A program made the position numbers and the translations under genes. Below, piece after piece: positions 10,380 to 21,515 of a DNA stretch of 64,000 bases. Position 1 is the first letter of the stretch. Each line of letters starts with the position of its first letter. The notes under the pieces were generated by a model, which worked only from the letters and a program-made list of their open reading frames with translations, did no database searches and was not told the origin of the DNA. The DNA comes from Stenopsyche tienmushanensis (taxonomy: Eukaryota; Arthropoda; Insecta; Trichoptera; Stenopsychidae), in assembly GCA_008973525.1 (NCBI GenBank), contig WACJ01000123.1, positions 868,001-932,000 on the forward strand. The letters run 5' to 3'.

Positions 10380-10525
10380 CAGCTCAGTGTCTGCTGGAAG
10401 GACATCTTCCCGGAACCAAGGCTATCTAACGTCTTCGCAATACCCGCGCATTCAGGATTTAGATAGATGTCATTAACTAAACGCAATATGTCCACAAGAA
10501 GACAGAATATGTCGCTGGCGAATTT
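10380..10525 (-). mobile_element. LTR fragment, family A
   Basis: GTCTGCTGGAAGGACATCTT, CCAAGGCTATCTAACG, CAATATGTCCACAAGAAGAC and ATATGTCGCTGGCG follow the same order as the family A LTR at 2043-2225 (GGCTGCAGGAGGGACGACCT, CCAAGGCCAACCGACG, CAATGTCCCCGCAGGG, AGATGGCGCTG). It is older and more diverged than that copy. Confidence 0.5.
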
Positions 10526-11555
10526 TTTCATATATTATATATTTATAAATAGCAGTTCTATTTCTTATGGATAATGCTATTTAAATTAATGCCGTAATAT
10601 TTTTCAGGTACTGCTCCGTATCAATTTCTAAAATATTATTACCCTTAGGGTATTATTATAAAACAACGGTAATCCATAGCGTTGCCTCAAAGCTTGAAAC
10701 CCTATCTTCAATCTGAAGGCTTTGTTTAGGATGTGAGGCCTGAAATCGGTCGCCCCGGGCGCGTCTATACCCGCATTTAATTATTTTTCGCAAAATGAAA
10801 AGCACAAATCTTCTGCATAAACAATAAAAGAACGAGGCATTTTATTTGCAGACATTGTCAGCATTAGTGTCGACACATTTCCCTGACAAATGATTGCCAG
10901 ACGGCTCGCAATCAAAGGGATAAAAGACTCCCATTTCCCAGGAGCGGTACTCGCTTTGCGCGTTAAAAGCCCCCCGTAAAAGCCTGCATATCAAATAAGT
11001 GCATTTCTATGAAGTTTCCTGCAAAATGAAAGCTTTTTGATCGCGCACTCTACGCGGCCAATGATTCGGCACTAGGATGAGGCAGTTACTCCTTCCTAGG
11101 AAATGTGGCGTCGTTAGGTGCTGTCGATGTGGACGACAAATGTGCAAAAATCCTACGTGAGTTGGCGTCGATAGCATTCCAGATTTTAAGGAAAATTCCA
11201 CTGCAAATGATAAGGCGCACTTTGGCGTTCCGTGACCCATATACTCTTTTTTATAGCACCTTAGCAGTTACATTAGCATATTTATTGCCCTCGAGCCTCC
11301 ACTATATAAATATTCTGCGCATTGTGTGAGAAATAATTTTCATAATTCAAAATTAAAAGCCCGCTTATGATCTAAGTCTGTTTTGGGGCCCGAGAAAAAA
11401 ATATGTTCACACAAATTATTGTACATTTTTTTATGTACCCGAGTCGACTCATATAGTACAAACTCTGTCTATAAGTTCTTTTGTACCATTTAAAAAATAA
11501 AATCAACATTAATATGCTGACTAATCTCTATGATGTATGCTATGGACATGGGGAG
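10526..11555. other. Intergenic stretch, nothing recognised
   Basis: The opposing frames at 11007-11240 and 11105-11329 overlap and show no domain. No repeat end was recognised. Confidence 0.45.
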
Positions 11556-11559
11556 TCAA

Positions 11560-11705
11560 CAAACGATTATCCCTCCTATTCCTACTGCCAGTTGTCAGCC
11601 AATATGTCCAAAAGCATCAACACAAGCCTTACGTCAAAACTTCCCCAAAATATGACAAGCGCCCCCGCTCCTATACTACAATGGTGTCAGAAGTGGGACC
11701 CATGC
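11560..11705 (+). mobile_element. LTR end with tRNA-Leu primer-binding site
   Basis: CTACAATGGTGTCAGAAGTG followed by GGAC at 11677-11700 matches the primer-binding site complementary to the 3' end of an insect-type tRNA-Leu (acceptor TTCTGAC plus CCA). The upstream 100 bases, with CCAATATGTCCAAAAGCATC, may be the LTR 3' part. No gag frame follows. Several Ty3/Gypsy lineages of insects use tRNA-Leu primers, so that is the likely class. Confidence 0.45.
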
Positions 11706-12189
11706 TATAACATATAAATATACAAATGAAGTATCTTATTTTTTCTTAGCGATGATAGTTTGTAATAATTAAAATAATTAGTACTTCTCCAGTGGATGTC
11801 TGGCATTTAAGATGCCAGATGTAATACATCCTAAAAATTTTACCAATGATGCAAGACGTCCTTTAAATGTTACCAAAAATGATATTTTTTAATTGCCTTA
11901 TTGTTTTCCTGTTTTTTTCATTTACTTTTATTGTGCGATTTTGGATATATTTTACAAAGCTGTTTCAAAGTTATGCGATTTTTAAAATCCATGGAACGCA
12001 TCTTCACTTTTTCTAAGTGAGTCATAGCTTTTTTTGTGCAATTTTTCGCGGAACGCGTCTACCGCACAAAAAAAGGTTTAAGTGTAATTGAGTTAATCAC
12101 AAGTTACAACTGCTGTATGAAGACCGACAGCTCAAATCGGTTTTCTTCGTCTTTTGTTACGATAAGCTGCTTTAACGTCATCTAGTAGC
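11706..12189. other. AT-rich stretch, nothing recognised
   Basis: AT-rich with the repeated word GATGTCTGGCATTTAAGATG followed by CCAGATG (11796-11820, a weak inverted CTGGCAT/ATGCCAG pair). No gene. Confidence 0.4.
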
Positions 12190-12400
12190 TGGCAGCAGTG
12201 GTAGTCTGTCATGTAGAAAATCAGCAAAATACCTTTGCTAAAATACTGTACCCATCACACGACTTTCAGATCTTCAAGAAATATTTGGACCCATTCAAAC
12301 ACTTGGATCTAACTTATAGTAGCATTGCCGAAATGCGCCTCAAGTCTTCTCAAAATTTCACTTTATTTCATGCCCCAAGAGTGTTCCGCTCCACCACGTT
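12190..12400 (-). pseudogene. Mariner-like relic with internal deletion
   Basis: Reading the minus strand, KxxEILRRLEAHFGNATI and FEWVQIF correspond to the N-terminal HTH of the mariner at 56400-56830 (SEILRRLEIQFDDATMNN). They are followed directly by a DGYS segment and VMGTVF and ADFLHD, which correspond to the region around the second catalytic aspartate also seen at 6230-6343. More than 100 residues are missing between these parts. This is the signature of an internally deleted non-autonomous mariner. Confidence 0.6.
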
Positions 12401-12435
12401 ACATTGGTGTCAGAAGTGAGATTGGTGTCAAATGA
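12401..12435 (+). promoter_or_regulatory. tRNA-Leu primer-binding-site-like motif
   Basis: ACATTGGTGTCAGAAGTGAG at 12401-12420, with a second partial copy ATTGGTGTCAAATG immediately after. This is the LTR primer-binding-site motif, here directly after a mariner relic. Confidence 0.45.
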
Positions 12436-12604
12436 TTACCAGCGCCATTATATTGGGATAGCATTACGTCCCCGCAAAAAGTCAAATAGATGCTAAATTG
12501 CAAATAAAATATCATCATAGTCGAATCAAAATTTCGTCATTTAAAATCGGACATTTCATACGAAATTAAAATCCATACGAAACAAAAACAAATTTTGTAT
12601 GGGT

Positions 12605-12659
12605 TCTTAAATTTCTAGAGCGTGGTCCATATCTCGATGCTATAAAAGGGTTAACTGTA
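12605..12659 (+). mobile_element. Pogo-like element terminus
   Basis: The right edge reads GATGCTATAAAAGGGTTAAC then TGTA, preceded by GCGTGGTCCATATCTC. In reverse complement it is TA-CAGTTAACCCTTTTATAGC, the form of pogo/Tigger-type ends with a TA target. Sister termini are at 40185-40251, 44460-44531, 58782-58910 and 62030-62093. Confidence 0.5.
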
Positions 12660-14329
12660 CTGTTTATGAATTTACACAACAAATACGATATTTGATAAGC
12701 TTAAAAATAATAATCTTATAGGATTTGGTTTGATAAAGCATTGTCATGGGCGACTGGAGATATTCGTACATTTGCTAGGTATGTTCAAACAATAGTCAGT
12801 TAGCTAGAGTGGAAAGTGACTATTATCCAGGAGCGGTCCTCGAATTCGAGTTAGGGAATTCCTCAAGATGGAAGTCGAGGCTGTCAAGCCTCGGGCAACG
12901 TCTATAACTGAATAATTTAGCAGCACAAGCATACGTGCCTAGCTTGCAATAATTCCTTCCAGCCCGGTAGTTTGCCTTCGTCTCAATTATTCATGCGTAT
13001 CTGTAAGTTAATTAATCTTACCCCTAAGACGAGCTACCCTGCCCTTGGCACAATGAGCCCGTGATAATTTAATTATTGAACCCTGATAGGGAACCGTTCG
13101 ATTCGCACGCTGTCCGAGTGTGAATAATTGCTAAAGACCGGCTTCGTTTGTCCGTTCAGCCCAAAACTGAATGTTTGCACGTCAATTAATTTAATTAATT
13201 TACCGTTTTCTGATCGTGTTTGACTTGTGCTCAACTTCTTCCAATTTAGTGTCGGCCCTCGAGGTGCTAAATTCTAAACTATCTGTACCCAATTCATGCT
13301 GACCACATTAACCTGCTGATCCAATTCTACGCACGGTACCTTATCAGCTTTGCGTATTCAAGAATTGATACGATTTAATGAATAAATTAATTTATAGTTA
13401 TATTTAAAACATATTTATTGGTATGGCAAAAAAGTCTATTTGGAACAACAAGTGGCCATTAACAAATCAATACCTATTTAGGTCGAAATTTTAGCCAAAT
13501 TGATGACTGAAAATCGCACTTTGGGTGTATCATCTGTGAAAATTAACACTTTATAGTCCGTGGCCGCGTTTACACGTGATGGAATCCTAATGCCATAGTC
13601 CGCGCCTCCGTAAATTTAGCTTGAAAAAAATGTCATATGAACTTGATATAAATTTACATTTTTTTCTATGAATGTTAATACACATATGTATCAACATTTT
13701 AATCGTATAAAATATGTTTGAATGTCATCCGTTGGCATAAAATAGCAAATTGTATACAAAAATTGTTTACAAGTACGCCATAGATACGTTCAAATACATA
13801 ACTCAAATATAATTTTGTATATAGAACGATATTATATGTATCCATAACTTTATACTTACTGACCCCACATAACAAGTCCTCTTGTTTATTTTTAGTTCAG
13901 ATGTTTAGCTAAACATTTATTTTATACTCAAACAAGTATCAAGTTCAACGGAACAACTGTTCAAACAATTCAAATTTTTCAATTTTTTTTTGCATTCTAT
14001 CACACTATTACACGCACCATAAATTGAAAATCACTGTTATGTTTAGATATATCAATGCAATAAACTCTTATGTAGGCACCATTGAAATTTCACTTCAATC
14101 TATTAGCTGGTTTAAGAATTATATTAATTTTACGAACGAAATAGAATTTTCAAGCTAGAAACTCTAAGCGAAGTTTAATGCGGAAAACCCGGATGTAAAG
14201 TGTTAAACTCTCTATTTTTTAAGGATCTTTTCTAATACTAAATCTGGCTTTATTTGAGTTCAATTGCTTAAAATCTTGAGAGGCCCTTGACGCTATTTAA
14301 GGTTGAGGTCCCTCAGGCTAATTTAGTTT
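12660..14329. other. Intergenic stretch; part looks non-repetitive
   Basis: 12830-13390 is of moderate GC content, has no recognised repeat, and holds several TAATTA/TTAATTAA words (for example CAATTAATTTAATTAATTTA at 13182-13201), which are the core of many homeodomain sites. This could be a host regulatory segment, but AT-rich DNA gives such words often. 13390-14330 is AT-rich and featureless. Confidence 0.3.
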
Positions 14330-15222
14330 ATCGGCCTACGAGGACGCCTGGCAAGAGCTGGCCTGGAGCTCGCTATCTAAAAAACGACAAAAAAGCTTGC
14401 GACCCCACCCCTGATGATCGGGGGTTGCAAGATAAAATACTCAAGATCCATTCGGTATTTGGGGGTGGAGATTGATGACAAACTCAGATTCGTCACCCAC
14501 ATGGAGAAGGCGGCAGCGAAGGGGGGCAGCATCGCAGAGAACCTGGCCAGGTTGATGCCCAACATCGGTGGCCCAAAAATAAACAGAAGGTGGCTGTACA
14601 ACGAGGTAGTGCTCTCGGTAAAAGGGCCAGGCTCAACATGGCCAGAGTCCAGAGAAGGAGCGCAATCAGGGTGGCTGCTGTATATCGCACGGTGTCGGAA
14701 GACGCCGTCCTGGCACTGACTTCCATACCGCCAATCGATCTGCTCGCCCACGAGAAACAGGTAATACAGAAAGGTGAAGACAAGCATAACGCTAAGCAAA
14801 GCACCATGACGGCGTGGCAATCCCGATGGGACAACTCCGCTAAAGGTCAGTGGACGCACGAGCTAATATCAAACATGATAACCTTGGTAGCCAGAAAGCA
14901 CGGACAACTGTGCTACCACTTAACCCAGGTCCTCACCAGGCACGACTGTTTTAGTAACTACCTACACAAAATAGGCAAAGAAACCGACCCGGAAGACCAC
15001 TGCAGAGCGGAGTACGATGATGCTGCATACACGGCATTTATCTGCTCAGCATGGAGCACCGAAAAGGACATCCTACAGAAGGAGCTGGGTGTCAGCTCGC
15101 TCTCCCCTAGCAACATGGTACCTTCAATGTTATCGGATGCTAGGGCATGGAATGCGTGGTGCAAATACGAGCAGAAGGAGGATGCTGAACGTACAAGACG
15201 ACAAACAAGAGCAGTAGAATGA
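14330..15222 (+). pseudogene. R1-type non-LTR retrotransposon ORF2, 3' part, copy 1
   Basis: This is the C-terminal third of an R1-clade ORF2 (endonuclease-reverse transcriptase), which copies the element RNA at the chromosomal target. From 14414 the frame gives GGCKIKYSRSIRYLGVEIDD, the conserved thumb motif (I..S...RYLGV.ID..L.F..H), and goes on to GPKINRRWLYNEVV. A deletion of about 15 codons and a frame change follow at about 14620. The second frame reads NMARVQRRSAIRVAAVYRTV and then SEDAVLALTSIPPIDLLA. Next come WTHELI, LTQVLTRHDCFSNYLHKIGK and a degraded CCHC knuckle (expected CxxC..H..F.C; here a Cys is replaced and the His is Tyr). It ends at a stop at 15220-15222. It is 5'-truncated, as LINE copies usually are, and dead. 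Confidence 0.8.
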
Positions 15223-15934
15223 CAACCAGAAAAAGACAAACGGAGATCCCGTGAGAGACACATCGCTGCCACTCTTGTGCAATACCTAATTAGTAGCCGG
15301 GTGGCAGCCGAAGAGGAAGGGGGCTTAGTGGGTAAAAACCCCACACTACCAATAGAATGGTGGCGTCTTTTGAAGATTCCACCATTCGCAAAAAAAAACC
15401 TACATAAAAAACAAGTAGCATTGGGGGATCTAGTATTGATTCAGTCACTTGTAGTACCAAGTCGCCATTTGAGCGGCCTAAAGCCGTTCTTCCCTATATG
15501 CGCTAGCCTTTTGAGGATAGTGATGACGCTTTTTGTTCAGACTTCATCTACTTCTGTAATCAGCAGTTCCACTTTATGGTTACGCAGCACATGGTAAGCT
15601 GCGTACCATGTTAGTTGGGCTACCCCAGCAACATTTGATGAGAAAACCGACGAGCCTGTTTTCGCGCACCTCTACTCCACATTATTTACCCAGGGAATAA
15701 CAGTTGGAATACCAACCCCCCTGGAGTTTTATTGGTAGGCATTGTGGAGTCTAATACCCTCCCGGAAAGACCTAGATCATATAATAACACAGCTGAACGT
15801 GTTTTCTTCTATTCCACTCTTTCAGGTCGGTGAGCAGTCGATGTGTCCACCGACCATTTGTAGAGCCATTCTATTGGGACTGCCACACCACCACACTGCT
15901 TTCTCTGGCAGCTTTCTTTGTTGTTCTTTTTTGG
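15223..15934 (+). mobile_element. R1-type retrotransposon 3' untranslated region, copy 1
   Basis: Runs from the ORF2 stop to TTGTTGTTCTTTTTTGGG. It is nearly collinear with 20569-21292 in copy 2. Shared blocks include GTAGCCGGGTGGCAGCCGAA, CAAGTAGCATTGGGGGATCT, AATCAGCAGTTCCACTTTAT and a hairpin-capable AAGCTGCGTACCATGTTAG. Frames within it (15277-15597, 15742-16144) are shadows. The end is not a poly(A) tract but a T-rich TTTTTTGGG sequence. Confidence 0.75.
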
Positions 15935-16085
15935 GCAGCTTATCTCCCTTGGGCGAGCAAGTCAATAAGCTGTATGTCAGTAACTACCAAAATGGCGTTT
16001 TCTGACACTGTACAGTATGTAGCAGTCACCCCGATCGCACTTTTGCGTTATACCCTGTTCATGTTGGACCTAGCCCTTTGGGCTT
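15935..16085 (-). pseudogene. R1-type ORF2 fragment, inverted
   Basis: Directly at the end of copy 1 the strand switches. The minus strand reads SGVTATYCTVSENAIL-like sequence and then IDLLAQGR, homologous to RVAAVYRTVSEDAVLAL and IDLLAHE in copy 1. It belongs to a diverged subfamily also present at 19690-19812 on the plus strand. A short plus-strand R1 3'-UTR piece (16108-16160, GCAGTCGAAGAGGATGGGGG) follows on the right, so three switches occur within 250 bp. Confidence 0.7.
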
Positions 16086-16189
16086 GTAGTACGCTTCCGA
16101 TGAATATTTGCAGCGGGCCGCAGTCGAAGAGGATGGGGGGTTAGTGAATAAAATTCCCACACTAACACCAAACAAAAAAAAACATTTTT

Positions 16190-16445
16190 TTATCGGCCTG
16201 GGACAAATTATGCTATTCGTCTCGATATGCGCGGTTTTCTATTACGATTTCACTATAACGCGTTACGTGTGCCGATAACGGCCTAACGATTTCTGTATGC
16301 CGCATAAAAGTAAAAATAAATCTAAATATTTTAAATAATTAAATTATCTCTTTAATTACTGGATGGATCAAAAAACTACTTGAGGTCCCTTAACATTTAT
16401 GAGGCCCGAAGCGCACGCCTTTAGGAAAATCCACCACTGCGTCCT
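16190..16445 (-). mobile_element. hAT-type MITE, family D
   Basis: CGGCCTGGGACAAATTATGC, CTCGATATGCGCGGTTTTCT, ATTACGATTTCACTATAACG and a terminal AAAATCCACCACTG at 16426-16439, the inverse of CAGTGGCGGATTT. The order and orientation are shared with 47335-47590. It is non-coding. The short block at 16540-16700 with TCTACATGCCGCATAAAAGT is a further piece of the same family. Confidence 0.55.
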
Positions 16446-17599
16446 CTGAATATTGAATTATCCCAAATGCCATTTCCGTCCAATTTGCTTCATCTATATT
16501 TTTTACAGAAATGGCACGTTGCTCGTTGAATTAAATCTGGGCTTGAATAGCCTAGTTTTTCAATTGAAGGTTGGTATTTCAACCACTATTTCTACATGCC
16601 GCATAAAAGTGAAACCGTTTATTTCAGAGGAAAAGCATAAATTTGTTGAATATCTTGGATTACGCGGTGGGTTAAAAACAGTCCCTTAAATTTTTAATAC
16701 CAGAGGCTCCTGCTTTCTGCGCCTTTAAATAAATCAATTAATTAACTATCATCCAAATGCATGCAATAAACAATAAATGTTAATGATAAGTAGTTTCAAG
16801 CGAATCTTTGAAGTTGAATTTTTACTTCTCATATGTATTAACGATAAAGTTTTGCTCAAATTAATTAAATCAGCTTTGTCATATTGCTAAATTATCTAGC
16901 TATGGTGAAAACCGCTCCCATTAGCCTTTTTTGTACAGAATCCATTGTCGATCTTTCCGATTAATTCAATTGTTATAAGCGCTATTGATTACATGGCTTT
17001 AATTTTCTATTGTCCTCTACGCATTGTTCGAAGTCTTTGGACGATTATTATTTGATTTAAAATCGATATTCATGCATTAAATGCGCCATATTTGATTGTT
17101 TATGAAAAAAAATGAATTTCTGAACGTTTTTTGATCCGCGTGCAATTTGTTTGTTTGATAAGGCGCTACTAGATGGCGTCGCTGTCGAACAATTAGAAAA
17201 AATGTTTTAATTGCTTCGTTGACATGATACATCATGTAAATGCAATTAATTATCTCATATTTGTTTTGAAAAACACGATTCACAATAGCAATCATCGTAA
17301 ATCTAAAATGGTCGCCATGTTAATTATAAGAGCAAAAGACTCAGACACTTGTAATAAGAAAAACAGATATCAATCTATGTCAGTTTTGTTCTCAATTAAA
17401 TCGCATCTTTATGATAACTATGAATCATAGTGTGATATATGAATGTTTCTTATCGTCAATTCATGTGATCGTTAGATTTTGGAGAGAGTCCAATATACGG
17501 CTAAATCTGCAGTTTACAATCGATTATACTGTAGAACATGGCATTCCTACAACACTGTTTCGATCTATAATGCAAATAAAGTACATATGTAATTAGAAT
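16446..17599. other. AT-rich stretch with MITE scraps
   Basis: Apart from the 16540-16700 family D piece nothing is recognised. The short frames 16453-16689, 17077-17295, 17224-17430 and 17411-17596 have no domain. Confidence 0.4.
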
Positions 17600-17785
17600 G
17601 TCAACTCGTTCGAAGGCTCGCGCTTAGTGCCTCCAAAAAAATTGTCCCACCAAGGGATTTAAGCGAACTGATACCGCGTAATAGTGAAATCGTAATAGGA
17701 AATCGCGCATATCGAAGGCCGTATGGCAGAATTTGTCCCCGGTTAAAAAAGCAAATGATGCCAAGGGATCTCAAACATACACAAA
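17600..17785 (+). mobile_element. hAT-type MITE fragment, family D
   Basis: ACTGATACCGCGTAATAGTG, AAATCGTAATAGGAAATCGC and GCATATCGAAGGCCGTATGG have counterparts at 45255-45330 and 45930-46000. CCAAGGGATCTCAAAC at the right resembles the GGGCCTCAAATT edge of the 45.9-kb copy. Termini are not clear. Confidence 0.5.
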
Positions 17786-17799
17786 TATTTTTGATATTT

Positions 17800-18210
17800 T
17801 TTCAGAATATATTTTTAAAAAAAATGCTAAAGGCTGGTAAGGTGTAAGACAAGTTTTTTTTAATAGTTAAAAATAAAATTTTGACATAAATCTGGTAGGG
17901 TCAATAGAAAATTATATATAAAAGATTTATAATAAATTTGAAGTAAATCAGTTAATTAAAACATGAGATATAATGTCAACCGTGTTGAAAAAAGTAGTTT
18001 CGAGAAAAACGCGTTTAAAGATTTCGTTCTGGTAGGAGCGGCTTAGTTGTGGTTTCACTAAAATAGCTTTAACTCCGTAAATAATTGGAATTTTGAAAAT
18101 TTTTTTAGAGAATATATTCTTAAAAGTCTGAACATTAAAAGAATGCAAAAAAAAACAAAATCGATTTTTTCAAAATTCTAGACTGGAATACCCCCCTTAA
18201 GCCTGGTAGC
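17800..18210 (-). mobile_element. MULE-type non-autonomous element
   Basis: The right end, AATACCCCCCTTAAG at 18188-18202, inverts to CTTAAGGGGGGTATT. It is then followed (on the minus strand) by CCAGTCTAGAATTTTGAAAA. The autonomous-type MULE at 34.37 kb begins CTTAAGGGGGGAGATACC and then TTTAGAATTTTCAAAAAAT, so the two share their terminal design. The interior, GTGTTGAAAAAAGTAGTTTC and TAGCTTTAACTCCGTAAATA, recurs at 42485-42680. It is non-coding; the frame at 17948-18148 is chance. Confidence 0.55.
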
Positions 18211-19689
18211 CTTTAATAAGATTATAAACCGTAATTTAGAATAGATCCTTTCATTATTTTTTTTTTATTTAATCTACCACAAAAAATGGCAAAAACAATT
18301 TTCGGGAAACAACTTATAGGAAATTATTTCGAGCACATCAACTCAGCGATGTAAAAAGACGCAATCGACGATATACATTGAAACTGCTATTGTTTGTATC
18401 GACTTTCTCTGTGTATTAGAGCAGATTGCTTGAATTTTAATTTAGAATTCAATTTCAGCGTATTATCATTTCTCGGAAAAGTGATCTGGCGAACCAAAAA
18501 TAAAAAAGGGAGGCACATAAAAACTATTAAGTATAAATTGTATCTTTCCGCTGAGAGAACTCAAGCAAATTTATTCATCATGAAGACAATAGGAAACATT
18601 TTTGCTATCGAAAAAGCGAACCTCTTATCTATTTTGGTTAACAAATTTATAGCAAAATCCTCTTTGAGGTTGGCACTCTAATTTTCTCTATCAAATTAAT
18701 TTGATCCCGTTCCATTTTGCGATACCATCGATCAAGTCATTTAAATGTCTATCGTTTCGCTTAATCCTGCTAAAATATTAAACCTTCAAGATGAAATTCC
18801 AAACAGACAAATCTTGTATTTAAATTAACACAAATTATCATAATATTCTATTTATTTCATTTCATTTAAAAAAAAACACCAAAGTCGTTACATTGTGGAA
18901 AATCTCAATATGGAAGAATCTGCTTAACTCCATGTATGAAAGTATGATTTGTGTACTCCTTAAAAGATGGGATGGTGAAACGACAGCTGGCTCATTGTTT
19001 CAGGATATTACTTTTCTCATTTGTAGAGTTTCTCAAATGTCAAAACAAGAAGAATATATGTGGGATAAAATGGGTAATCATAAATCAAAATAGTTCAACT
19101 ATCTTGTGTATTTCTACAAAAGTCTAACCTATCGAAAGATGGTCATTTAGAAGTGATTAAATCGTGATATTGATTTTACATATTTTATCCGTTGCTTACG
19201 TAAAAGACGCCGCAAACGAAGTGGACGCTATAGGAATGCCTTTCATTAATCTCAGATTTTTTATGTTTCCGTGGAATCGCTCCATCTTTTTACCACGACA
19301 ACTTACAACGAATAGCAAATATCAGATGCTTGAAAACAAATCAATTTATTGAGTAATGATTACAAATGTTAATGTATGAGACGTGGCTAATAAATAACGA
19401 GACTTATGACTTATCGTCACTGTAATGACGTAATGAAAACTACCTTTCAATTAGTTCCAAATTCAAAGGCTCCTATGGCCGGGGATTTTTTTTAAATTCC
19501 GAAGTGACGCATCTGGCGTATGTGGAGAGAATCCTAACGATCGGTTTGTTTGGCGTGTTTGTCGGCCATTTTGTTCAGTCACAGCAAATTCTTCTGATAG
19601 AGAGGTCGTCGCGCACTCCCGCCACTTCCCGTCCGTACGAGATCCGCGCAGTTATCCGTTTGTTGACTTTGCAGAATAATACCGTTGCA
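18211..19689. other. AT-rich stretch, one pogo-like scrap
   Basis: No supported gene. 19195-19240 (AAAGACGCCGCAAACGAAGT followed by GGACGCTATAGG) matches 54718-54755, where it continues into a pogo-like end. The remainder is AT-rich with no recognised repeat. Confidence 0.4.
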
Positions 19690-19812
19690 AATATTCATCG
19701 GAAGCCTACTACAAACCCAAAAGACTAAGTTCAATATGACCAGGGTTTAGCGCAAAGGCGTGATCAGGGTGACTGCTACATACCGTACAGTGTCAGAAAA
19801 TCAGCGCCGTGC
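19690..19812 (+). pseudogene. R1-type ORF2 scrap, diverged subfamily
   Basis: AATATTCATCGGAAGCCTAC onward encodes a VIRVTATYRTVSEN-like segment, the counterpart of the inverted piece at 15935-16085. It ends abruptly at 19812 where the better preserved copy 2 begins, so copy 2 probably inserted into an older R1-type element. Confidence 0.6.
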
Positions 19813-20568
19813 TACCTATTGATTCCCAACATTGGTTGCCCAAAAACAAACAGAAGGCGACTTTACAACGAAGTAGTGCTCTCGGTACTAATGTACGGCG
19901 TACCGATATGGGCCGAAGCACTACAAATTGAAAGGGCCAGGCTCAACATGGCAAGAGTCCAAAGAAGAAGCGCAATCAGGGTGGCTGCTGCATATCGCTC
20001 AGTGTCGGAAGACGCCGTCCTGGTACTGACTGCCATACCGCCAATCGACTTGTTTGCCTTGGGAGACAGGTAATACAGAAAGGTGAAGACAGGAAAAACG
20101 TTAACCAAATGACCATTGCGGTGTGGCAGTGCCGATGGGATAACCTCGCTTAAGGTTGGAGGACGCATGAGCAAATACTGAACCTGAGAACCTGGGTAGA
20201 CAAAAAGCAAGATCAACTGTGCTACCGCTTGACCCAGGTCCTTACCGGCTGACGGCTGTTTTGGTAACTACCTACACCAACTAGGCAAAGAGACCGGCGT
20301 GCCACGGACCCGTGACTCGGAGTGCCACCACTGTGAAGCGGAGTACGATGATGCTGCCCATACGACATTTGTCTGCCCAGCATGGAGCACCGATGGGGAC
20401 ATCCTACGGGAGGAGCTGGAAATTAGTTTGCTCTCCCCTAGCAACATGGTACATTTAATGTTAACGGATGCTAGGGCATGGAATGCGTGGTGCAAATACA
20501 CGACGTGTTCTATGCGGTAGAAGGAGGATGTTAAACGTATAAGACGACGAATAACAGCAGAAGAATAA
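19813..20568 (+). pseudogene. R1-type non-LTR retrotransposon ORF2, 3' part, copy 2
   Basis: The same ORF2 C-terminal region as copy 1, starting a little later. IGCPKTNRRRLYNEVVLSVL is followed by MYGVPIWAEALQIE, the segment deleted from copy 1. It continues with MARVQRRSAIRVAAAYRSVS and IPPIDLFA. After a frame change come LTQVLTG and a well kept zinc knuckle, SECHHCEAEYDDAAHTTFVC, then a PAW motif. The pattern CxxC-x8-H-x4-C is characteristic of R1-clade ORF2 C-termini. It ends with NAWCKY and a stop, then a readable remnant to 20568. Two frameshifts and several stops make it inactive. It is closely related to copy 1 through the 3' UTR, indicating two insertions of one subfamily. Confidence 0.8.
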
Positions 20569-21292
20569 CATTCGGAAAGAGACAAATGGAGAGCCCGTGA
20601 AGGACACATCGCTGCCACTCTTGTGCAATACTTAATTAGTAGCCGGGTGGCAGCCGAAGAGGAGGGGAGTTTAGTGGGTAAAAACCCCACACTACCAATA
20701 GAATGGTGGTGTCTTTTGAAGATTCGCCCTTCGCAAAAAAGACCTACATACAAACAAGTAGCATTGGGGGATCTAGTATTGATTCGGTCACTTTTAGTAC
20801 CAAGTCGCCATTTGAGCGGCCTAAAGCCGTTCTTCCCTGTATGCGCTAGCCTTTTGAGGATAGTGATGACGCTTTTTGTTCAGACTTCATCTACTTCTGT
20901 AATCAGCAGTTCCACTTTATGGTTACGCAGCACATGGTAAGCTGCGTACCATGTTAGCTGGGCTACCCCAGCAGCATTTGATGAGAATACCGACGAGGCT
21001 GCTTTCGCGCACTTCTACCCCACATAATTTTCCCAGGAATTCGACTGATACCCACAGGCGTAGAGTTCCCCTCCCCACTGGAGTTTTATGGGTGGGCATT
21101 GTGGAGTCTAATACCCTCCCGGAAATACCTGGATCAGGTGATAACACAGCTGACCGTGTTCTCTTCTATTCCACTCTTTCAGATCTGTGAACAGTTGATG
21201 TGTCCAACGACCTTGTGTAGAGCCATTCTATTGGGACTGCTACACCGCCATAGTGCTTTATCTGGTAGCTTTCTTTGTTGTTCCTTTTTGGG
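20569..21292 (+). mobile_element. R1-type retrotransposon 3' untranslated region, copy 2
   Basis: Collinear with the copy 1 region 15223-15934 over its whole length, with few differences. It ends in GTTGTTCCTTTTTGGG, the same 3' end as copy 1. The open frames at 20623-21347 and 20923-21147 are shadows of this non-coding sequence. Confidence 0.75.
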
Positions 21293-21515
21293 TGACGAAT
21301 CGGAGCTTGTCATAAATCTCCACCCCCAAATACCGAATAGATCTTGAGTATTTAATCTCGCAACCCCCGATCCTCAGGGTGGGGGCGCAAACTTCCTGCG
21401 TCTTGTGAAAAAGAGGGCCTCCGTTTTTTTTTGACAGCGAGCTCCAGACCAGCTCCTATCAGCCACTTCTTGGCCTTCCTCGGCGCGTCCTCGCAGGTCG
21501 TTCACAGGATCTCCC
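21293..21515 (-). pseudogene. R1-type ORF2 fragment, inverted
   Basis: Immediately after the 3' end of copy 2 the minus strand reads KWLIGAGLELAVKK, matching the R1 finger/palm motif (W..AGLELA..K). It goes on to GGCEIKYSRSIRYLGVEIYD, the homologue of the 14414 frame in copy 1. The fragment faces copy 2 tail-on, repeating the arrangement seen at 15935. Confidence 0.75.

Noticed and set aside
14377..14859. Minus-strand frames of 160 and 113 codons over the R1 copy
   Set aside because: They are antisense shadows of the plus-strand ORF2 remnant, whose motifs are clear on the other strand.
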